Position numbers and translations under genes: made by a program. A stretch of 64,000 bases of DNA from Klebsiella huaxiensis (lineage in GTDB: Bacteria > Pseudomonadota > Gammaproteobacteria > Enterobacterales > Enterobacteriaceae), in the NCBI RefSeq assembly GCF_003261575.2, contig NZ_CP036175.1:4030001-4094000 (forward strand), written 5' to 3'. The notes beneath the pieces were generated by a model. The model had not been told where the DNA came from, searched no databases, and was given only the letters and a program-made list of their open reading frames with translations. Positions 52,297 to 62,197 of this stretch are shown here, in pieces. How positions within the stretch are numbered: position 1 is the first letter of the stretch; the number at the start of each line of letters is the position of its first letter.

Positions 52297-52821
52297 TTAG
52301 TAAACCAGTACGGCGCGACGGTTTTTGGCGTAAGCCGCTTCGTCGTGGCCCAGTACTGCAGGTTTTTCTTTACCGTAAGAAACGATGGAGATCTGGTCAG
52401 CAGAAACACCTTTGCCCTGCAGATACATCTTAACGGCGTTAGCACGACGCTCACCCAGAGCGATGTTATATTCCGGAGTACCACGCTCATCCGCATGACC
52501 TTCTACAGTCACTTTATAGGATGGGTTGCTACGCAGGAAGTTAGCGTGCGCGTCCAGCATTGCAGCGAAGTCAGAACGGATATCGTATTTGTCCAGATCG
52601 AAGTAAACGATATTGTTCTGCTGCAGCTGTTGCATCTGCAGACGAGCCTGCTCTTCGGAAGACATGTTGCCGCCGTTCGCGTTACCGTCCATACCAGTGC
52701 CGGCACCCAGCATGCCTTCACCGCTCTGGTCGTTGCTTGCGTTCTTGTTAGAAGAACACGCCGCGATTGCCATAACCGGCAGAGCGATCATCAGCCCTTT
52801 CAGCACTTTGTTCAGTTGCAT
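52297..52821 (-). CDS. pal: Peptidoglycan-associated lipoprotein Pal
   Basis: 174 residues from MQLNKVLKGLMIALPVMAIAAC; lipobox with lipidated Cys22 followed by SS for outer-membrane anchoring. OmpA-like domain binds diaminopimelate through VEGHADERGTPEYNIALGERRANAV. Works with TolB and TolA in outer-membrane constriction. Confidence 0.98.
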   Translation of the reverse strand: MQLNKVLKGLMIALPVMAIAACSSNKNASNDQSGEGMLGAGTGMDGNANGGNMSSEEQARLQMQQLQQNNIVYFDLDKYDIRSDFAAMLDAHANFLRSNPSYKVTVEGHADERGTPEYNIALGERRANAVKMYLQGKGVSADQISIVSYGKEKPAVLGHDEAAYAKNRRAVLVY

Positions 52822-52855
52822 TTCTTTGATTCCTTTAATAATCAATTATTTATTA

Positions 52856-54148
52856 TCACAGATACGGCGACCAGGCAGGTGATTTTACCTGTCCATCAGT
52901 TGCCGGAAGACGCGCTTTGAAACGCCCATCTGTAGAAACCAAATTCAGTACGGATCCCATCCCCTGAGAAGAGCTGTAGATTACCATAGTGCCGTTTGGT
53001 GCCAGACTTGGCGTTTCATCTAAAAACGTTGATGACAGAACCTGCACACCACCCGCTTCCAGATCTTGCTTAGCAATGTGCTGCTGACCACCGGCCGAGC
53101 TAACCATTACCATAGTTTTACCATCTGCGCTCACGTCTGCGTCCTGGTTTTGTGAACCTTCCCAGGTAATACGCTGCGGCGTGCCGCCATTAATATTGAC
53201 TTTATACACCTGCGGACGACCGGCCTGGTCAGAAGTGAAGGCCAGATTTTGGCTATCCGGGAACCAGCTAGGTTCCGTGTTGTTGCTGCGACCGTTGGTG
53301 ACCTGACGAATTTGGCCAGAACCCAGGTCCATCACGTACAGGTTCAGGCTACCGGTTTTCGACAGAGCGAAGGCCAGTTTGCTGCCATCCGGAGAGAACG
53401 ATGGCGCACCGTTATGCTGCGGGAACGAAGCAATCTGACGAACAGAGCCGTTAGCCAAAGTCTGGACGACCAGCGCAGAACGACCGCTTTCAAAGGTTAC
53501 ATAGGCCAGCTTCGCGCCGTCTGGAGACCAGGCCGGAGACATCAGCGGCTGGGTGGAACGGTGAACGAGGAATTGGTTGTAACCATCGTAGTCAGATACG
53601 CGCAGCTCATACGGGAACTGACCGCCGTTGGTCTGCACAACGTAGGCGATACGGGTACGGAAGGCGCCCTTAATACCGGTCAGCTTCTCAAATACTGCAT
53701 CACTAGCAGCGTGTGCGGCATAGCGCAGATACTGCTTAGTTACTTTGAATGAGTTTTGTGCAAGGACGGTACCCGGCGCACCGCCGGTATCCACCAGCTG
53801 GTAAGCGACGTTATAAGAACCGTCAGGGTTTTGCGTAACCTGGCCAACGACCACGGCGTCAACACCGAGTGCAGACCATGCCGCAGGCTGCACTTCCTGA
53901 GCGCTACCCGGCTGCTGAGGCAAACGCGAGCGATCGAGCGGATTAAACTTACCGCTGTTGCGCAGGTCAGCCGCCACAATACCACCCACATCTTCCGGCG
54001 CAGCACCCTGCCCCGCCCACTGGAACGGCACAACGCCGATTGGGCGTGCCGAGTCGACCCCTTGGGTGATCTCGATACGTACTTCTGCGTGCAGCACTGC
54101 CGCCCACAGTATTAAAAAACCAAATGCTACTCGTAATGCCTGCTTCAT
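52856..54148 (-). CDS. tolB: Tol-Pal translocation protein TolB
   Basis: 430-residue periplasmic protein: signal peptide (ending LHA-EV, residue 21), N-terminal alpha/beta domain and a six-bladed WD40-like propeller (repeated SPAWSPDG, APSFSPDGSKLAF, EPSWFPDSQNLAF). Second of two tandem ATGs chosen, since GGGAG is too close to the first. Confidence 0.97.
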   Translation of the reverse strand: MKQALRVAFGFLILWAAVLHAEVRIEITQGVDSARPIGVVPFQWAGQGAAPEDVGGIVAADLRNSGKFNPLDRSRLPQQPGSAQEVQPAAWSALGVDAVVVGQVTQNPDGSYNVAYQLVDTGGAPGTVLAQNSFKVTKQYLRYAAHAASDAVFEKLTGIKGAFRTRIAYVVQTNGGQFPYELRVSDYDGYNQFLVHRSTQPLMSPAWSPDGAKLAYVTFESGRSALVVQTLANGSVRQIASFPQHNGAPSFSPDGSKLAFALSKTGSLNLYVMDLGSGQIRQVTNGRSNNTEPSWFPDSQNLAFTSDQAGRPQVYKVNINGGTPQRITWEGSQNQDADVSADGKTMVMVSSAGGQQHIAKQDLEAGGVQVLSSTFLDETPSLAPNGTMVIYSSSQGMGSVLNLVSTDGRFKARLPATDGQVKSPAWSPYL

Positions 54149-54276
54149 CATATCTCCCTTATCCAGGCGGAAAGCCCACGATAATTTAGCAGAATGTTAA
54201 CAAACTCAAATACACAAAACTACCAAAACCCTGGGACTACCGAAGTTTGTTTTCCCCGCCGGAACGGGGAAGATCG

Positions 54277-55599
54277 CTACAGTTTAAAGTCCAGTGTGGC
54301 ATTTTTAATTTTTTCATAAACAGCCTGACTAGGCGGTTTAGGAATAGTCGCAGTTTTAGCCGCCGTCAATGCAGCCTGGCAAAGCGCAGGATCGCCCCCC
54401 TCAGACGTTATGCCTTTTAAAGTACCATCAGGAGCAAGGTTGATATGCAAAACACACCGCTTGCCCTGATAAAGGCTCGCATCGTACAGACGGCGCTGGA
54501 TAGCTATCTGAATTTGCTTAGCATAAGCACTTATTTCAGCACCGTTATCACCACCGTTTGCCCCAGAGGTCCCTGTGTCTTTTGAAGGCTGACTATTACC
54601 TTTCGCTCCACCACCCGCTTTCGGCGCATTCTTACCTGAGCTCAGGTCTCCGAGCAGGTCGTCAACACCACTTGCCTCTTTAGCTGCAGCAGCTTTCTTC
54701 GCGGCTGCGGCCTTAGCGGCAGCTGCTTTAGCAGCTTTATCCGCTGCGGCCTTTTCTGCAGCGGCGGCTTTGGCTGCTGCTGCTTTCTCGGCTGCGGCTT
54801 TTTCCGCTGCGGCGGCTTTATCGGCTGCCGCTTTATCAGCAGCAGCTTTCTGGGCGGCAGCTTTTTCCGCTGCTTTATCTGCAGCGGCTTTTTCAGCAGC
54901 TGCCTGTTTAGCCGCTTCCTGTTGAGCTTTCTTCTCTGCCTGCTGCTGCGCTTTCTTCTCGGCTTCTTGCTGAGCTTTCTTCGCCGCATCGGCTTCGGCT
55001 TTCTTCTGTGCGTCCGCGGCTGCTTTCGCGGCTTCCGCTTCTGCCTGTTTCTTCGCATCAGCCGCCGCTTTTGCCGCAGCAGCTTCGGCGACTTTAGCCT
55101 GAGCGTCTGCCTTCGCTTTGGCGTCAGCAGCGGCTTTAGCAGCCGTTTCCTGCGCCTCTTTCGCCTGGGCGTCCGCTTTGGCCTTCGCCGCTGCAGCAGC
55201 TTCTGCTGCAGCCTGTTCGGCCTGTTTCTGTTGTTCTTTCGCTTCTTTAGCCGCTTCCTGCGCCTGCAGTCGATCTTGTTCCAGTTGTTTCAGCCTTTCC
55301 TGCTCGGCGGCCTGTTTTTCACGTAGCTCTTCCGCCTGCTGCTGAGCCTGCTTTTCCCGCTGCTCGGCGGCGCGACGGGCGCTGGCCTGCTGTTGCTGTT
55401 GGCGGTTGTAATTATTCACAACCGCTCCCGGATCGACCATTACCGCATCAATAGAAGAACCGCCGCCACCGCCGGCTGAAGCATCCAGATGCTCATCAAA
55501 CGAACTCCAGATCAGCAGCGCTATCAATACGATGTGCAGCGCGACTGAAACTATGATCGCTCGTTTAAGCTTGTCGTTTTGTTCGGTTGCCTTTGACAC
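54277..55599 (-). CDS. tolA: Tol-Pal energy-transducing protein TolA
   Basis: 440 residues: N-terminal membrane helix with the SHLS-type motif (SVALHIVLIALLIW, about 18-32) contacting TolQR, glycine hinge (SAGGGGGS), a long Ala/Lys-rich helical domain of about 260 residues made of KAAADA- and KAAAEK-type repeats, and a C-terminal domain with the paired cysteines (KRCVLHINL and DPALCQAAL) that binds TolB and phage or colicins. Somewhat longer than E. coli TolA (421) because of the repeat region. Confidence 0.97.
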   Translation of the reverse strand: MSKATEQNDKLKRAIIVSVALHIVLIALLIWSSFDEHLDASAGGGGGSSIDAVMVDPGAVVNNYNRQQQQQASARRAAEQREKQAQQQAEELREKQAAEQERLKQLEQDRLQAQEAAKEAKEQQKQAEQAAAEAAAAAKAKADAQAKEAQETAAKAAADAKAKADAQAKVAEAAAAKAAADAKKQAEAEAAKAAADAQKKAEADAAKKAQQEAEKKAQQQAEKKAQQEAAKQAAAEKAAADKAAEKAAAQKAAADKAAADKAAAAEKAAAEKAAAAKAAAAEKAAADKAAKAAAAKAAAAKKAAAAKEASGVDDLLGDLSSGKNAPKAGGGAKGNSQPSKDTGTSGANGGDNGAEISAYAKQIQIAIQRRLYDASLYQGKRCVLHINLAPDGTLKGITSEGGDPALCQAALTAAKTATIPKPPSQAVYEKIKNATLDFKL

Positions 55600-55704
55600 T
55601 ATCGGTTCCCAAAAACTGTTCGCCTGTGCCCGCTATATCTGCATGGCTATGAGCTGCTTTCAGCTCATAGCCAACATTCTGGCGGGCGCACATATCTCGA
55701 GCGA

Positions 55705-56133
55705 TTAGATCGGCTTGGTCATCAAGCCAACCGATTTAACCCCTGCGCTATGCAACAGGTTAAGCGCTTTAATAATTTCATCGTAAGGCACCTCTTTGGC
55801 GCCACCGATCAGGAATACCGTTTTCTCATTCGCCTCAAGTCGGCGTCTGGCTTCGGCAATAACCTGTTCCGGCGGCAGCTGCGACAGCGTTTCCGGGCCC
55901 ACTTTCACGCTGTACTGCCCTACTCCGGAAACTTCAACAATCACCGGTGGATCGTCGTTGCTTTTCACCGCTTGCGATTCCGTTGCGTCCGGCAGGTCGA
56001 CCTCTACGCTTTGCGTAATGATCGGCGCTGTCGCCATAAAGATCAGCAACAGCACCAACAGGACATCCAGCAGCGGAACGATGTTGATCTCGGACTTCAG
56101 TTCGCGACGCCCGCGTCCACGTGCTCTGGCCAT
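55705..56133 (-). CDS. tolR: Tol-Pal stator protein TolR
   Basis: 142 residues, ExbD family: one membrane helix with the proton-conducting Asp in NIVPLLDVLLVLLLIFM and a periplasmic domain. Forms the motor with TolQ. 3 bases after tolQ. Confidence 0.97.
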   Translation of the reverse strand: MARARGRGRRELKSEINIVPLLDVLLVLLLIFMATAPIITQSVEVDLPDATESQAVKSNDDPPVIVEVSGVGQYSVKVGPETLSQLPPEQVIAEARRRLEANEKTVFLIGGAKEVPYDEIIKALNLLHSAGVKSVGLMTKPI

Positions 56134-56136
56134 GGC

Positions 56137-56829
56137 TTACCCCTTATTGCTTTCGCTGCTGGTAAACGCCTGACGGTGCAGAATGGCGGTGAACTCTTCC
56201 ATAAAGTTGTCGTAGTTCAGTTCAAGTTTGTTCACTCGCTGGTTCAGACGGTTATAGGCCATAACCGCAGGAATAGCGGCAAACAGGCCGATTGCCGTAG
56301 CGATCAGCGCTTCGGCGATACCCGGTGCCACCATTTGCAGCGTGGCTTGTTTTACCGCGCCCAGCGCGATAAAGGCATGCATGATCCCCCACACGGTACC
56401 AAACAGACCAATATACGGGCTGATGGAACCCACCGTCCCGAGGAATGGGATATGCGTTTCCAGCGTTTCCAGTTCGCGGTTCATGGAAATGCGCATGGCT
56501 CGCGATGCCCCTTCAACGACCGCCTCTGGCGCATGGCTATTGGCACGATGTAACCGGGCAAACTCTTTGAAACCGCTGTAGAAGATTTGTTCCGAACCGC
56601 TCAGATTATCGCGACGGCCCTGGCTCTCCTGATACAGGCGAGAAAGCTCAATACCGGACCAGAATTTATCTTCAAACGCCTCAGCTTCACGCGATGCCGA
56701 ATTGAGGATACGCGTTCTCTGAATAATAATGGCCCAGGAAGCGATAGAAAAACCAATCAAAATCAACATGATAAGTTTAACCAGAAGGCTCGCCTTCAGG
56801 AACAAATCAAGGATATTCATGTCAGTCAC
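56137..56829 (-). CDS. tolQ: Tol-Pal motor channel protein TolQ
   Basis: 230 residues, ExbB/MotA family, three membrane helices; GTVGSISPYIGLFGTVWGIMHAF and PGIAEALIATAIGLFAAIPAV form the proton path. Overlaps ybgC by 4 bases. Confidence 0.97.
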   Translation of the reverse strand: MTDMNILDLFLKASLLVKLIMLILIGFSIASWAIIIQRTRILNSASREAEAFEDKFWSGIELSRLYQESQGRRDNLSGSEQIFYSGFKEFARLHRANSHAPEAVVEGASRAMRISMNRELETLETHIPFLGTVGSISPYIGLFGTVWGIMHAFIALGAVKQATLQMVAPGIAEALIATAIGLFAAIPAVMAYNRLNQRVNKLELNYDNFMEEFTAILHRQAFTSSESNKG

Positions 56830-57230
56830 TGCTTAAACTCCGCGACAATAGACTTGGGAAGCGCACGAGGCTTCATTAAGAGTGGATCAACGCACACGAT
56901 AAGAACCTCAGCTTCATTTAAAACGACGTTCTCGGCGTTGACGATTCGCTGCGTGAAAACCAAAGAGGTGCCTCGCATCGAGGTTATTTCCGTCTGGATT
57001 TCGAGCATGTCGTCGAGTCTGGCGGGCGCAAAATACTCCAGAGTCATTTTGCGAACCACGAAGGCAACTCGTTCAGCCAGCAAAACCTGCTGACTGAAGT
57101 GATGGTGGCGCAGCATCTCTGTGCGTGCTCTTTCATAAAAAGCGACGTAGCTGGCGTGGTAAACCACACCACCGGCGTCGGTGTCTTCGTAATAGACCCG
57201 AACCGGCCATCGAAACAGCGTTGTATTCAC
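56826..57230 (-). CDS. ybgC: Acyl-CoA thioesterase YbgC
   Basis: 134-residue hot-dog fold thioesterase with VYYEDTDAGGVVYHASYVAFYERARTE holding the catalytic Asp and Tyr/His. First gene of the tol cluster; E. coli YbgC acts on acyl-CoA or acyl-ACP and contacts phospholipid synthesis enzymes. Confidence 0.96.
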   Translation of the reverse strand: MNTTLFRWPVRVYYEDTDAGGVVYHASYVAFYERARTEMLRHHHFSQQVLLAERVAFVVRKMTLEYFAPARLDDMLEIQTEITSMRGTSLVFTQRIVNAENVVLNEAEVLIVCVDPLLMKPRALPKSIVAEFKQ

Positions 57231-57379
57231 TTTACATCCCGGTAATGCAACAAAAGGTTAGTGCTTTCAAACTTCGCTACTATACGCGCGGGAATCGTGG
57301 TTTGGAATGGGGGAAAGTAAACGACGAGTAAATTTTTATGGGCTTATGCAAGCCCATATGGTTAACAGAGATTTCTTAT

Positions 57380-57670
57380 TCAAAAGAAGAAAAAGAACAG
57401 GCCCAAAACGAGCACAATATCAGCGATAAGTGGACAAAAAATTCCCTGCCAGTGAATAGCACGCGGACGAAAACCCACGCCGTGGATAACGCCGGTACAA
57501 ACCGCCCACATCAGCAGGAAACCATGCCAGATTTCCAGCTCGCTGGTTTTCGCCGCAAAGCGCGACGGGTCCCAGAAGATACAGCCAGCTAACGCCAGCG
57601 CCATCAATAAGGAAAGCGCCCTTAACGGGCGCTTGTCCATTATCGCGTAAAGGGTCGCGATAATACTCAT
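57380..57670 (-). CDS. ybgE: Cyd operon membrane protein YbgE
   Basis: 96 residues, three predicted membrane helices, ending in a phenylalanine run. Conserved last gene of cydABX-ybgE, role unknown. Its ATG overlaps the cydX stop by one base (TGATG). Confidence 0.93.
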   Translation of the reverse strand: MSIIATLYAIMDKRPLRALSLLMALALAGCIFWDPSRFAAKTSELEIWHGFLLMWAVCTGVIHGVGFRPRAIHWQGIFCPLIADIVLVLGLFFFFF

Positions 57671-57783
57671 CAGTGTTCTTCTTTACCTGCTTTGGTAGCT
57701 TCCACGTGCTCTAGCGCCAACGCGGTAATCACTCCAAAGGCACAAGCAAGAAGCGTTCCTAAAATCCATGCGAAATACCACAT
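57670..57783 (-). CDS. cydX: Cytochrome bd-I small subunit CydX
   Basis: 37 residues: MWYFAWILGTLLACAFGVIT membrane helix then a charged tail ending KAGKEEH, near-identical to E. coli CydX (YbgT), which stabilises the haems of the bd oxidase. GGAGC lies just before the ATG, 17 bases after cydB. Confidence 0.97.
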   Translation of the reverse strand: MWYFAWILGTLLACAFGVITALALEHVEATKAGKEEH

Positions 57784-57800
57784 ATATATAGCTCCTTACC

Positions 57801-58940
57801 TTAGTACAGCGAGTGGGTGTTCTTTTCAATGTCTTCGCGAGTGATGCGTCCGAACATTTTCCAGTAACACCAGGTGGTGTAAGCCAGAATAATCGGTACA
57901 AACACAATCGCCACGTAAGTCATCAGGTTCAGCGTCATCTGGCTGGAAGTCGCATCCCACATGGTCAAGCTAACGTTCATCATAGTGCTTGATGGCATTA
58001 CGAACGGGAACATCGCAATACCAGCGGTCAGGATGATGCAAGCCAGCGTCAGGGAAGAGAACAGGAACGCCCAGGCGCCTTTATCTGCTTTCGTCGAGAT
58101 AACGGTCAGCAGCGGCAGCGCCACACCCAGGACAGGAATCGTCCACAGCGCTGGCATATTGTTAAAGTTCACCATCCAGGCCCCCGCTTCACGCGCCACT
58201 TCTTTGGTCAGCGGGTTAGACGGCGCGGTATGATCCATAACGGACTTCACCACATAGCCATCAATGCCGTAATAGACCCACACACCCGCCAGCGCGAAGC
58301 AAACCAACGTCACCAGCGCCGCAATCGTAGAAATGGAGCGAGTGCGCAGGTGCAGTTCACCGACGGTACGCATTTGCAGATAGGTTGCGCCCTGGGTCAG
58401 GATCATCGCCACGCTAACAATACCGGCCAGCAGACCAAACGGGTTCAGCAGTTGGAAGAAGTTACCGGTGTAGTACAGGCGCATATATTCGTCCATATGG
58501 AACGGAACGCCCTGCAGCAGGTTACCGAAAGCCACGCCAATCACCAGCGGCGGCACGAAGCTACCGATGAAAATTCCCCAGTCCCACATGTTACGCCAGC
58601 GGGTGTCTTCAATCTTCGAACGGTAGTCGAAACCAACCGGACGGAAAAATAAAGACGCCAGCACCAGCACCATTGCCACGTAGAAGCCGGAGAACGCAGC
58701 AGCATAAACCGCCGGCCAGGCAGCAAACAGCGCGCCACCCGCGGTGATCAGCCATACCTGGTTTCCGTCCCAGTGCGGGGCAATGGAGTTAATCATAATT
58801 CGACGCTCGGTGTCGTTACGACCGAGGAAACGGGTGAGCATGCCCACCCCCATGTCGAAGCCATCGGCGACAGCAAAACCAATCAGCAGTACACCGATCA
58901 GCAGCCACCAGATAAAACGCAATACTTCATAATCGATCAT
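57801..58940 (-). CDS. cydB: Cytochrome bd-I oxidase subunit II CydB
   Basis: 379 residues, about eight to nine membrane helices, N-terminal FIWWLLIGVLLIGFAVADGFDMGVG signature. Structural partner of CydA. Lies 15 bases after cydA on one message. Confidence 0.98.
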   Translation of the reverse strand: MIDYEVLRFIWWLLIGVLLIGFAVADGFDMGVGMLTRFLGRNDTERRIMINSIAPHWDGNQVWLITAGGALFAAWPAVYAAAFSGFYVAMVLVLASLFFRPVGFDYRSKIEDTRWRNMWDWGIFIGSFVPPLVIGVAFGNLLQGVPFHMDEYMRLYYTGNFFQLLNPFGLLAGIVSVAMILTQGATYLQMRTVGELHLRTRSISTIAALVTLVCFALAGVWVYYGIDGYVVKSVMDHTAPSNPLTKEVAREAGAWMVNFNNMPALWTIPVLGVALPLLTVISTKADKGAWAFLFSSLTLACIILTAGIAMFPFVMPSSTMMNVSLTMWDATSSQMTLNLMTYVAIVFVPIILAYTTWCYWKMFGRITREDIEKNTHSLY

Positions 58941-58955
58941 TTGACGACTCCTGTC

Positions 58956-60524
58956 TTAGCGTGCCGGCTGAGTAGTCGCGGAAGACTGCTCAAAGTGGTA
59001 ACGACCGGTTTTCAGGCTGCTTGGGCCACGGCGCGCGAATTTGAACATCAGGTACAGCTCCGCCACCAGGAACAGGGTATACAGACCACAAATCAGCAGC
59101 ATCGAGAAGATCAGATCGCCCGCGGTCAGCGACGAGTTAGCGACGGCCGTTGGTAGCACCTCACCTATCGCCCACGGCTGACGGCCATATTCCGCCACGA
59201 ACCAACCGGATTCGATAGCAATCCACGGCAGAGGAATGGAATACAGCGCGATGCGCAGCAGCCATTTTTTCTCGCCTATCTGGTTACGGATAACCGTCCA
59301 GAAGGAGACTGCAATGATCGCCAGCATCAGGATGCCGCATGCCACCATGATACGGAAGGCAAAATAGAGCGGCGCAACAGCAGGAATGGAGTCTTTGGTC
59401 GCCTTAGCAATCTGCTCTTCCGTCGCATCAGAGACGTTTTCGGTATAGCGTTTCAGCAGCAGACCGTAACCAAGATCTTTCTTAACATCGTTAAACCGAT
59501 CGCGAACGGTTTGGTCGGTTGAGCCAGCGCGCAGCTGTTCCAGTAGCGAGTAGGCTTTCATCCCGTTACGGATACGCTCTTCGTGCTGAATCATCAGGTC
59601 TTTCAGGCCGGTAACCTGTTTATCCACGGAGCGAGTGGCAATGATGCCCAACGCGTAAGGGATTTGAATCGCGAAGTGGTTTTCCTGCGCGTTCTGATCG
59701 GGAATACCAAACAGGGTAAAGGAAGCCGGTGCCGGCTGCGTTTCCCACTCGGCTTCGATAGCCGCGAGTTTAGTTTTCTGCACGTCGCCCATTTCGTAAC
59801 CGGATTCATCACCGAGAACGATAACGGAAAGAATAGCCGCCATACCGAAGCTGGCAGCGATAGCGAAGGAGCGCTTAGCAAAAGCGAAGTCGCGGCCGCG
59901 CAGCATATAGTAGGAGCTGATGCCGAGGACGAACATCGCGCCGCAAACGTAGCCAGAAGCAACAGTGTGGACAAACTTAACCTGAGCGACAGGGTTCAGG
60001 ACCAGCTCAGAGAAGCTGACCATTTCCATACGCATGGTTTCAAAGTTGAAGTCCGACGCAATCGGGTTCTGCATCCAGCCGTTAGCAACGAGGATCCACA
60101 GTGCTGACAGGTTGGAACCCAGCGCCACCAGCCAGGTCACCGCCATGTGCTGAACTTTGCCCAGACGATCCCAACCAAAGAAGAACAGACCTACAAAGGT
60201 AGATTCGAGGAAGAAGGCCATCAGACCTTCAATGGCCAGCGGCGCACCGAAGATATCGCCCACATAGTGAGAGTAGTAAGACCAGTTAGTCCCGAACTGG
60301 AACTCCATGGTCAGACCGGTTGCCACACCCAAAGCGAAGTTGATACCAAACAACTTGCCCCAGAATTTGGTCATATCTTTATAAATCTGTTTGCCGGAAA
60401 GGACGTAGACCGTTTCCATGATGGCCAGCAGGAACGCCATACCGAGCGTCAGTGGCACAAAAAGGAAGTGGTACATCGCGGTCAAGGCAAACTGTAAGCG
60501 CGACAGTTCGACTATATCTAACAT
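58956..60524 (-). CDS. cydA: Cytochrome bd-I oxidase subunit I CydA
   Basis: 522 residues. Haem ligands His19 (TAMYHF), His186 region (KFVHTVASGY) and the later Met (AFRIMVACG) are present, as are the proton-path glutamates in LAIEGLMAFFLEST and the Q-loop with GIPDQN. Quinol oxidase with high O2 affinity, used at low oxygen. Second of two tandem ATGs chosen by spacing from AAGGAG. ArcA and FNR sites lie far upstream. Confidence 0.98.
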   Translation of the reverse strand: MLDIVELSRLQFALTAMYHFLFVPLTLGMAFLLAIMETVYVLSGKQIYKDMTKFWGKLFGINFALGVATGLTMEFQFGTNWSYYSHYVGDIFGAPLAIEGLMAFFLESTFVGLFFFGWDRLGKVQHMAVTWLVALGSNLSALWILVANGWMQNPIASDFNFETMRMEMVSFSELVLNPVAQVKFVHTVASGYVCGAMFVLGISSYYMLRGRDFAFAKRSFAIAASFGMAAILSVIVLGDESGYEMGDVQKTKLAAIEAEWETQPAPASFTLFGIPDQNAQENHFAIQIPYALGIIATRSVDKQVTGLKDLMIQHEERIRNGMKAYSLLEQLRAGSTDQTVRDRFNDVKKDLGYGLLLKRYTENVSDATEEQIAKATKDSIPAVAPLYFAFRIMVACGILMLAIIAVSFWTVIRNQIGEKKWLLRIALYSIPLPWIAIESGWFVAEYGRQPWAIGEVLPTAVANSSLTAGDLIFSMLLICGLYTLFLVAELYLMFKFARRGPSSLKTGRYHFEQSSATTQPAR

Positions 60525-60863
60525 CATGACTCCTTGCTCATCGCATGAAGACTCCGAGAGTGAACCCCGTTAGAAAGGGTCACACGCATGCCCCAATACA
60601 AATTTATTTGCGTCTTATCGCCACTGCCATTTCGCCAGGAATCAGGAAACGGTAGTCGTGAAAAGTTACAAACATGTTAACAAAACACCCAAATTGATCC
60701 CGTGATTATATTACGCTGCAAAACCCTTACAATAAATAGGTTTTTATTGAGATAAATTTGCAGTTTTCGACGGCGATCAATTTATAGCGAAAATACCGGT
60801 TTTCGGTCAATTTGATCCGCGACAATTTAACTCCATTTCATATTCTTTTCCAAGTTTTAAACA

Positions 60864-60877
60864 TTGATTTAAATCAA
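60864..60877. promoter_or_regulatory. FNR box
   Basis: TTGATTTAAATCAA, a perfect TTGAT-N4-ATCAA. Located 340 bases upstream of cydA; FNR represses E. coli cydAB under strict anaerobiosis. Confidence 0.85.
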
Positions 60878-60890
60878 TTTTCATTTTAAA

Positions 60891-60900
60891 TGTTAATTAT
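60891..60900. promoter_or_regulatory. ArcA-P site
   Basis: TGTTAATTAT fits the WGTTAATTAW ArcA consensus exactly, 13 bases from the FNR box. ArcA activates cydAB at low oxygen. Confidence 0.75.
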
Positions 60901-61747
60901 GTTTACCTTGTTCACCTTTGGTAAATCCAAGGTTAACGATATGTTTTACAACAGTATCATCGGTTACTGAAAATGATAGTCGATTTATTTAATTCCGGAG
61001 CGGAATTTAATGAGTGGAAGAATAGCAGTCAAAACTGAGCCATAAACTGATAATGCCGCGTAGCTCACAGATTTTTTTTATCAAGTCAGGACCATATATT
61101 TTTTACTTATTTTATTTATCATTGATTTTACTTTTAATTAACACGCATGCGTAACTATCTCATTCTCAAGTAAATGCACTGCATAACAGGCCCCTCCTCT
61201 GCAGTCAGAACGACTTCCCCAGCCCCGCTATCGACAAAAGCGCCCTTTTCCCTCTGACGATGTTGATAGGGTCGATTTTCGCCCTCTTCGTACTCACCAA
61301 CAAAAATGAAATATAAAAATCACATATCGTCATTTTTTATCTTTAATCTAACAAGTTGATTTTTGTATATATAAACGACTGTCTAAATTCCGTTATGCCG
61401 CTCACAAAACAATTTAAAGAATTGTATCTCTTACTTATTAAAAAAAAGACCAATTAACTAAAAACAAAATAAGACCTTGCTCACAAACATCACAATGCAT
61501 TTATTAGACTCACGCTAAGCAACAATACCTCGGTGTAAAAATAAAAACATAACCATATGATATTTAATGACTTTAAAAACAAAAATCAAAAACGAGAGTT
61601 TTTCGAAAGATATTCTGAAAATAGATCAATTGCTTCCCCCCTACTAACCACAGACACTCCAGCCCTATTAACAGGTAGCCGGAATCAACGCTGCTAAATA
61701 TTAAAGTCGTTTTTATTTTAGACCATCAGCCCTACAGAGGATTACTC

Positions 61748-62197
61748 ATGAAGAAATCAACACTTGTTATTGGCGTCATTGGTGCTGACTGCCATGCAGT
61801 AGGTAATAAAGTTCTGGACCGCGTTTTTACTGGCCATGATTTTCGCGTAATCAATCTGGGGGTGATGGTAAGCCAGGATGAATATATTGACGCCGCCATC
61901 GAAACCGGTGCTGACGCCATTGTCGTGTCATCCATTTACGGTCACGGCGATATTGACTGCCTGGGACTGCGCGAACGCTGCATCGAACGCGGTATTGGCG
62001 ACATTCTCCTCTTCGTCGGCGGTAATCTGGTCGTCGGCAAACACGATTTTGCCGATATTGAAGCCAAATTCAAAGAGATGGGTTTTAACCGTGTCTTCGC
62101 TCCAAGCCACGATCTTGAAGATGTCTGCCAGCTCATGGCCAATGACATAAGTCAGCGCCACGGTGTCGAGCAGCGCTGCCTGGAAGAGGCTATCTGA
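61748..62197 (+). CDS. glmS: Glutamate mutase sigma subunit (methylaspartate mutase S)
   Basis: 149-residue B12-binding subunit with the DxHxxG motif Asp14-x-His16-x-x-Gly19 whose His ligates cobalt, and GGNLVVGKHDF in the nucleotide-tail pocket. Forms the adenosylcobalamin enzyme with GlmE, converting glutamate to 3-methylaspartate, the first step of the methylaspartate fermentation route. Not the GlmS glucosamine synthase. AGAGGA precedes the ATG; the stop overlaps the next start (TGATG). Confidence 0.96.
   Translation: MKKSTLVIGVIGADCHAVGNKVLDRVFTGHDFRVINLGVMVSQDEYIDAAIETGADAIVVSSIYGHGDIDCLGLRERCIERGIGDILLFVGGNLVVGKHDFADIEAKFKEMGFNRVFAPSHDLEDVCQLMANDISQRHGVEQRCLEEAI

Larger units (their letters stand above)
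60525..61747. other. 1.2 kb AT-rich divergent intergenic region between cydA and glmS
   Basis: Contains the cydA control region with FNR and ArcA sites near 60864-60900 and an inverted repeat ACCTTG...CAAGGT at about 60905-60936. Apart from a short GC-rich patch (61155-61306) it has no coding signal. No cobalamin riboswitch motifs were recognised before the glm operon. Confidence 0.7.

Noticed and set aside
54251..54271. Hairpin TTCCCCG/CGGGGAA after tolA as a strong terminator
   Set aside because: The stem is good but no T tract follows in the tolA direction, and tolB-pal-cpoB continues downstream; left unannotated as a terminator.
54642..55345. Long open frames overlapping tolA in other frames and on the opposite strand
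   Set aside because: They follow from the Ala/Lys repeat composition of tolA; no ribosome sites and low-complexity translations.
61000..61747. Cobalamin riboswitch before the glutamate mutase operon
   Set aside because: Looked for the B12-box type conserved core and adjoining stems; none recognised in this AT-rich stretch.
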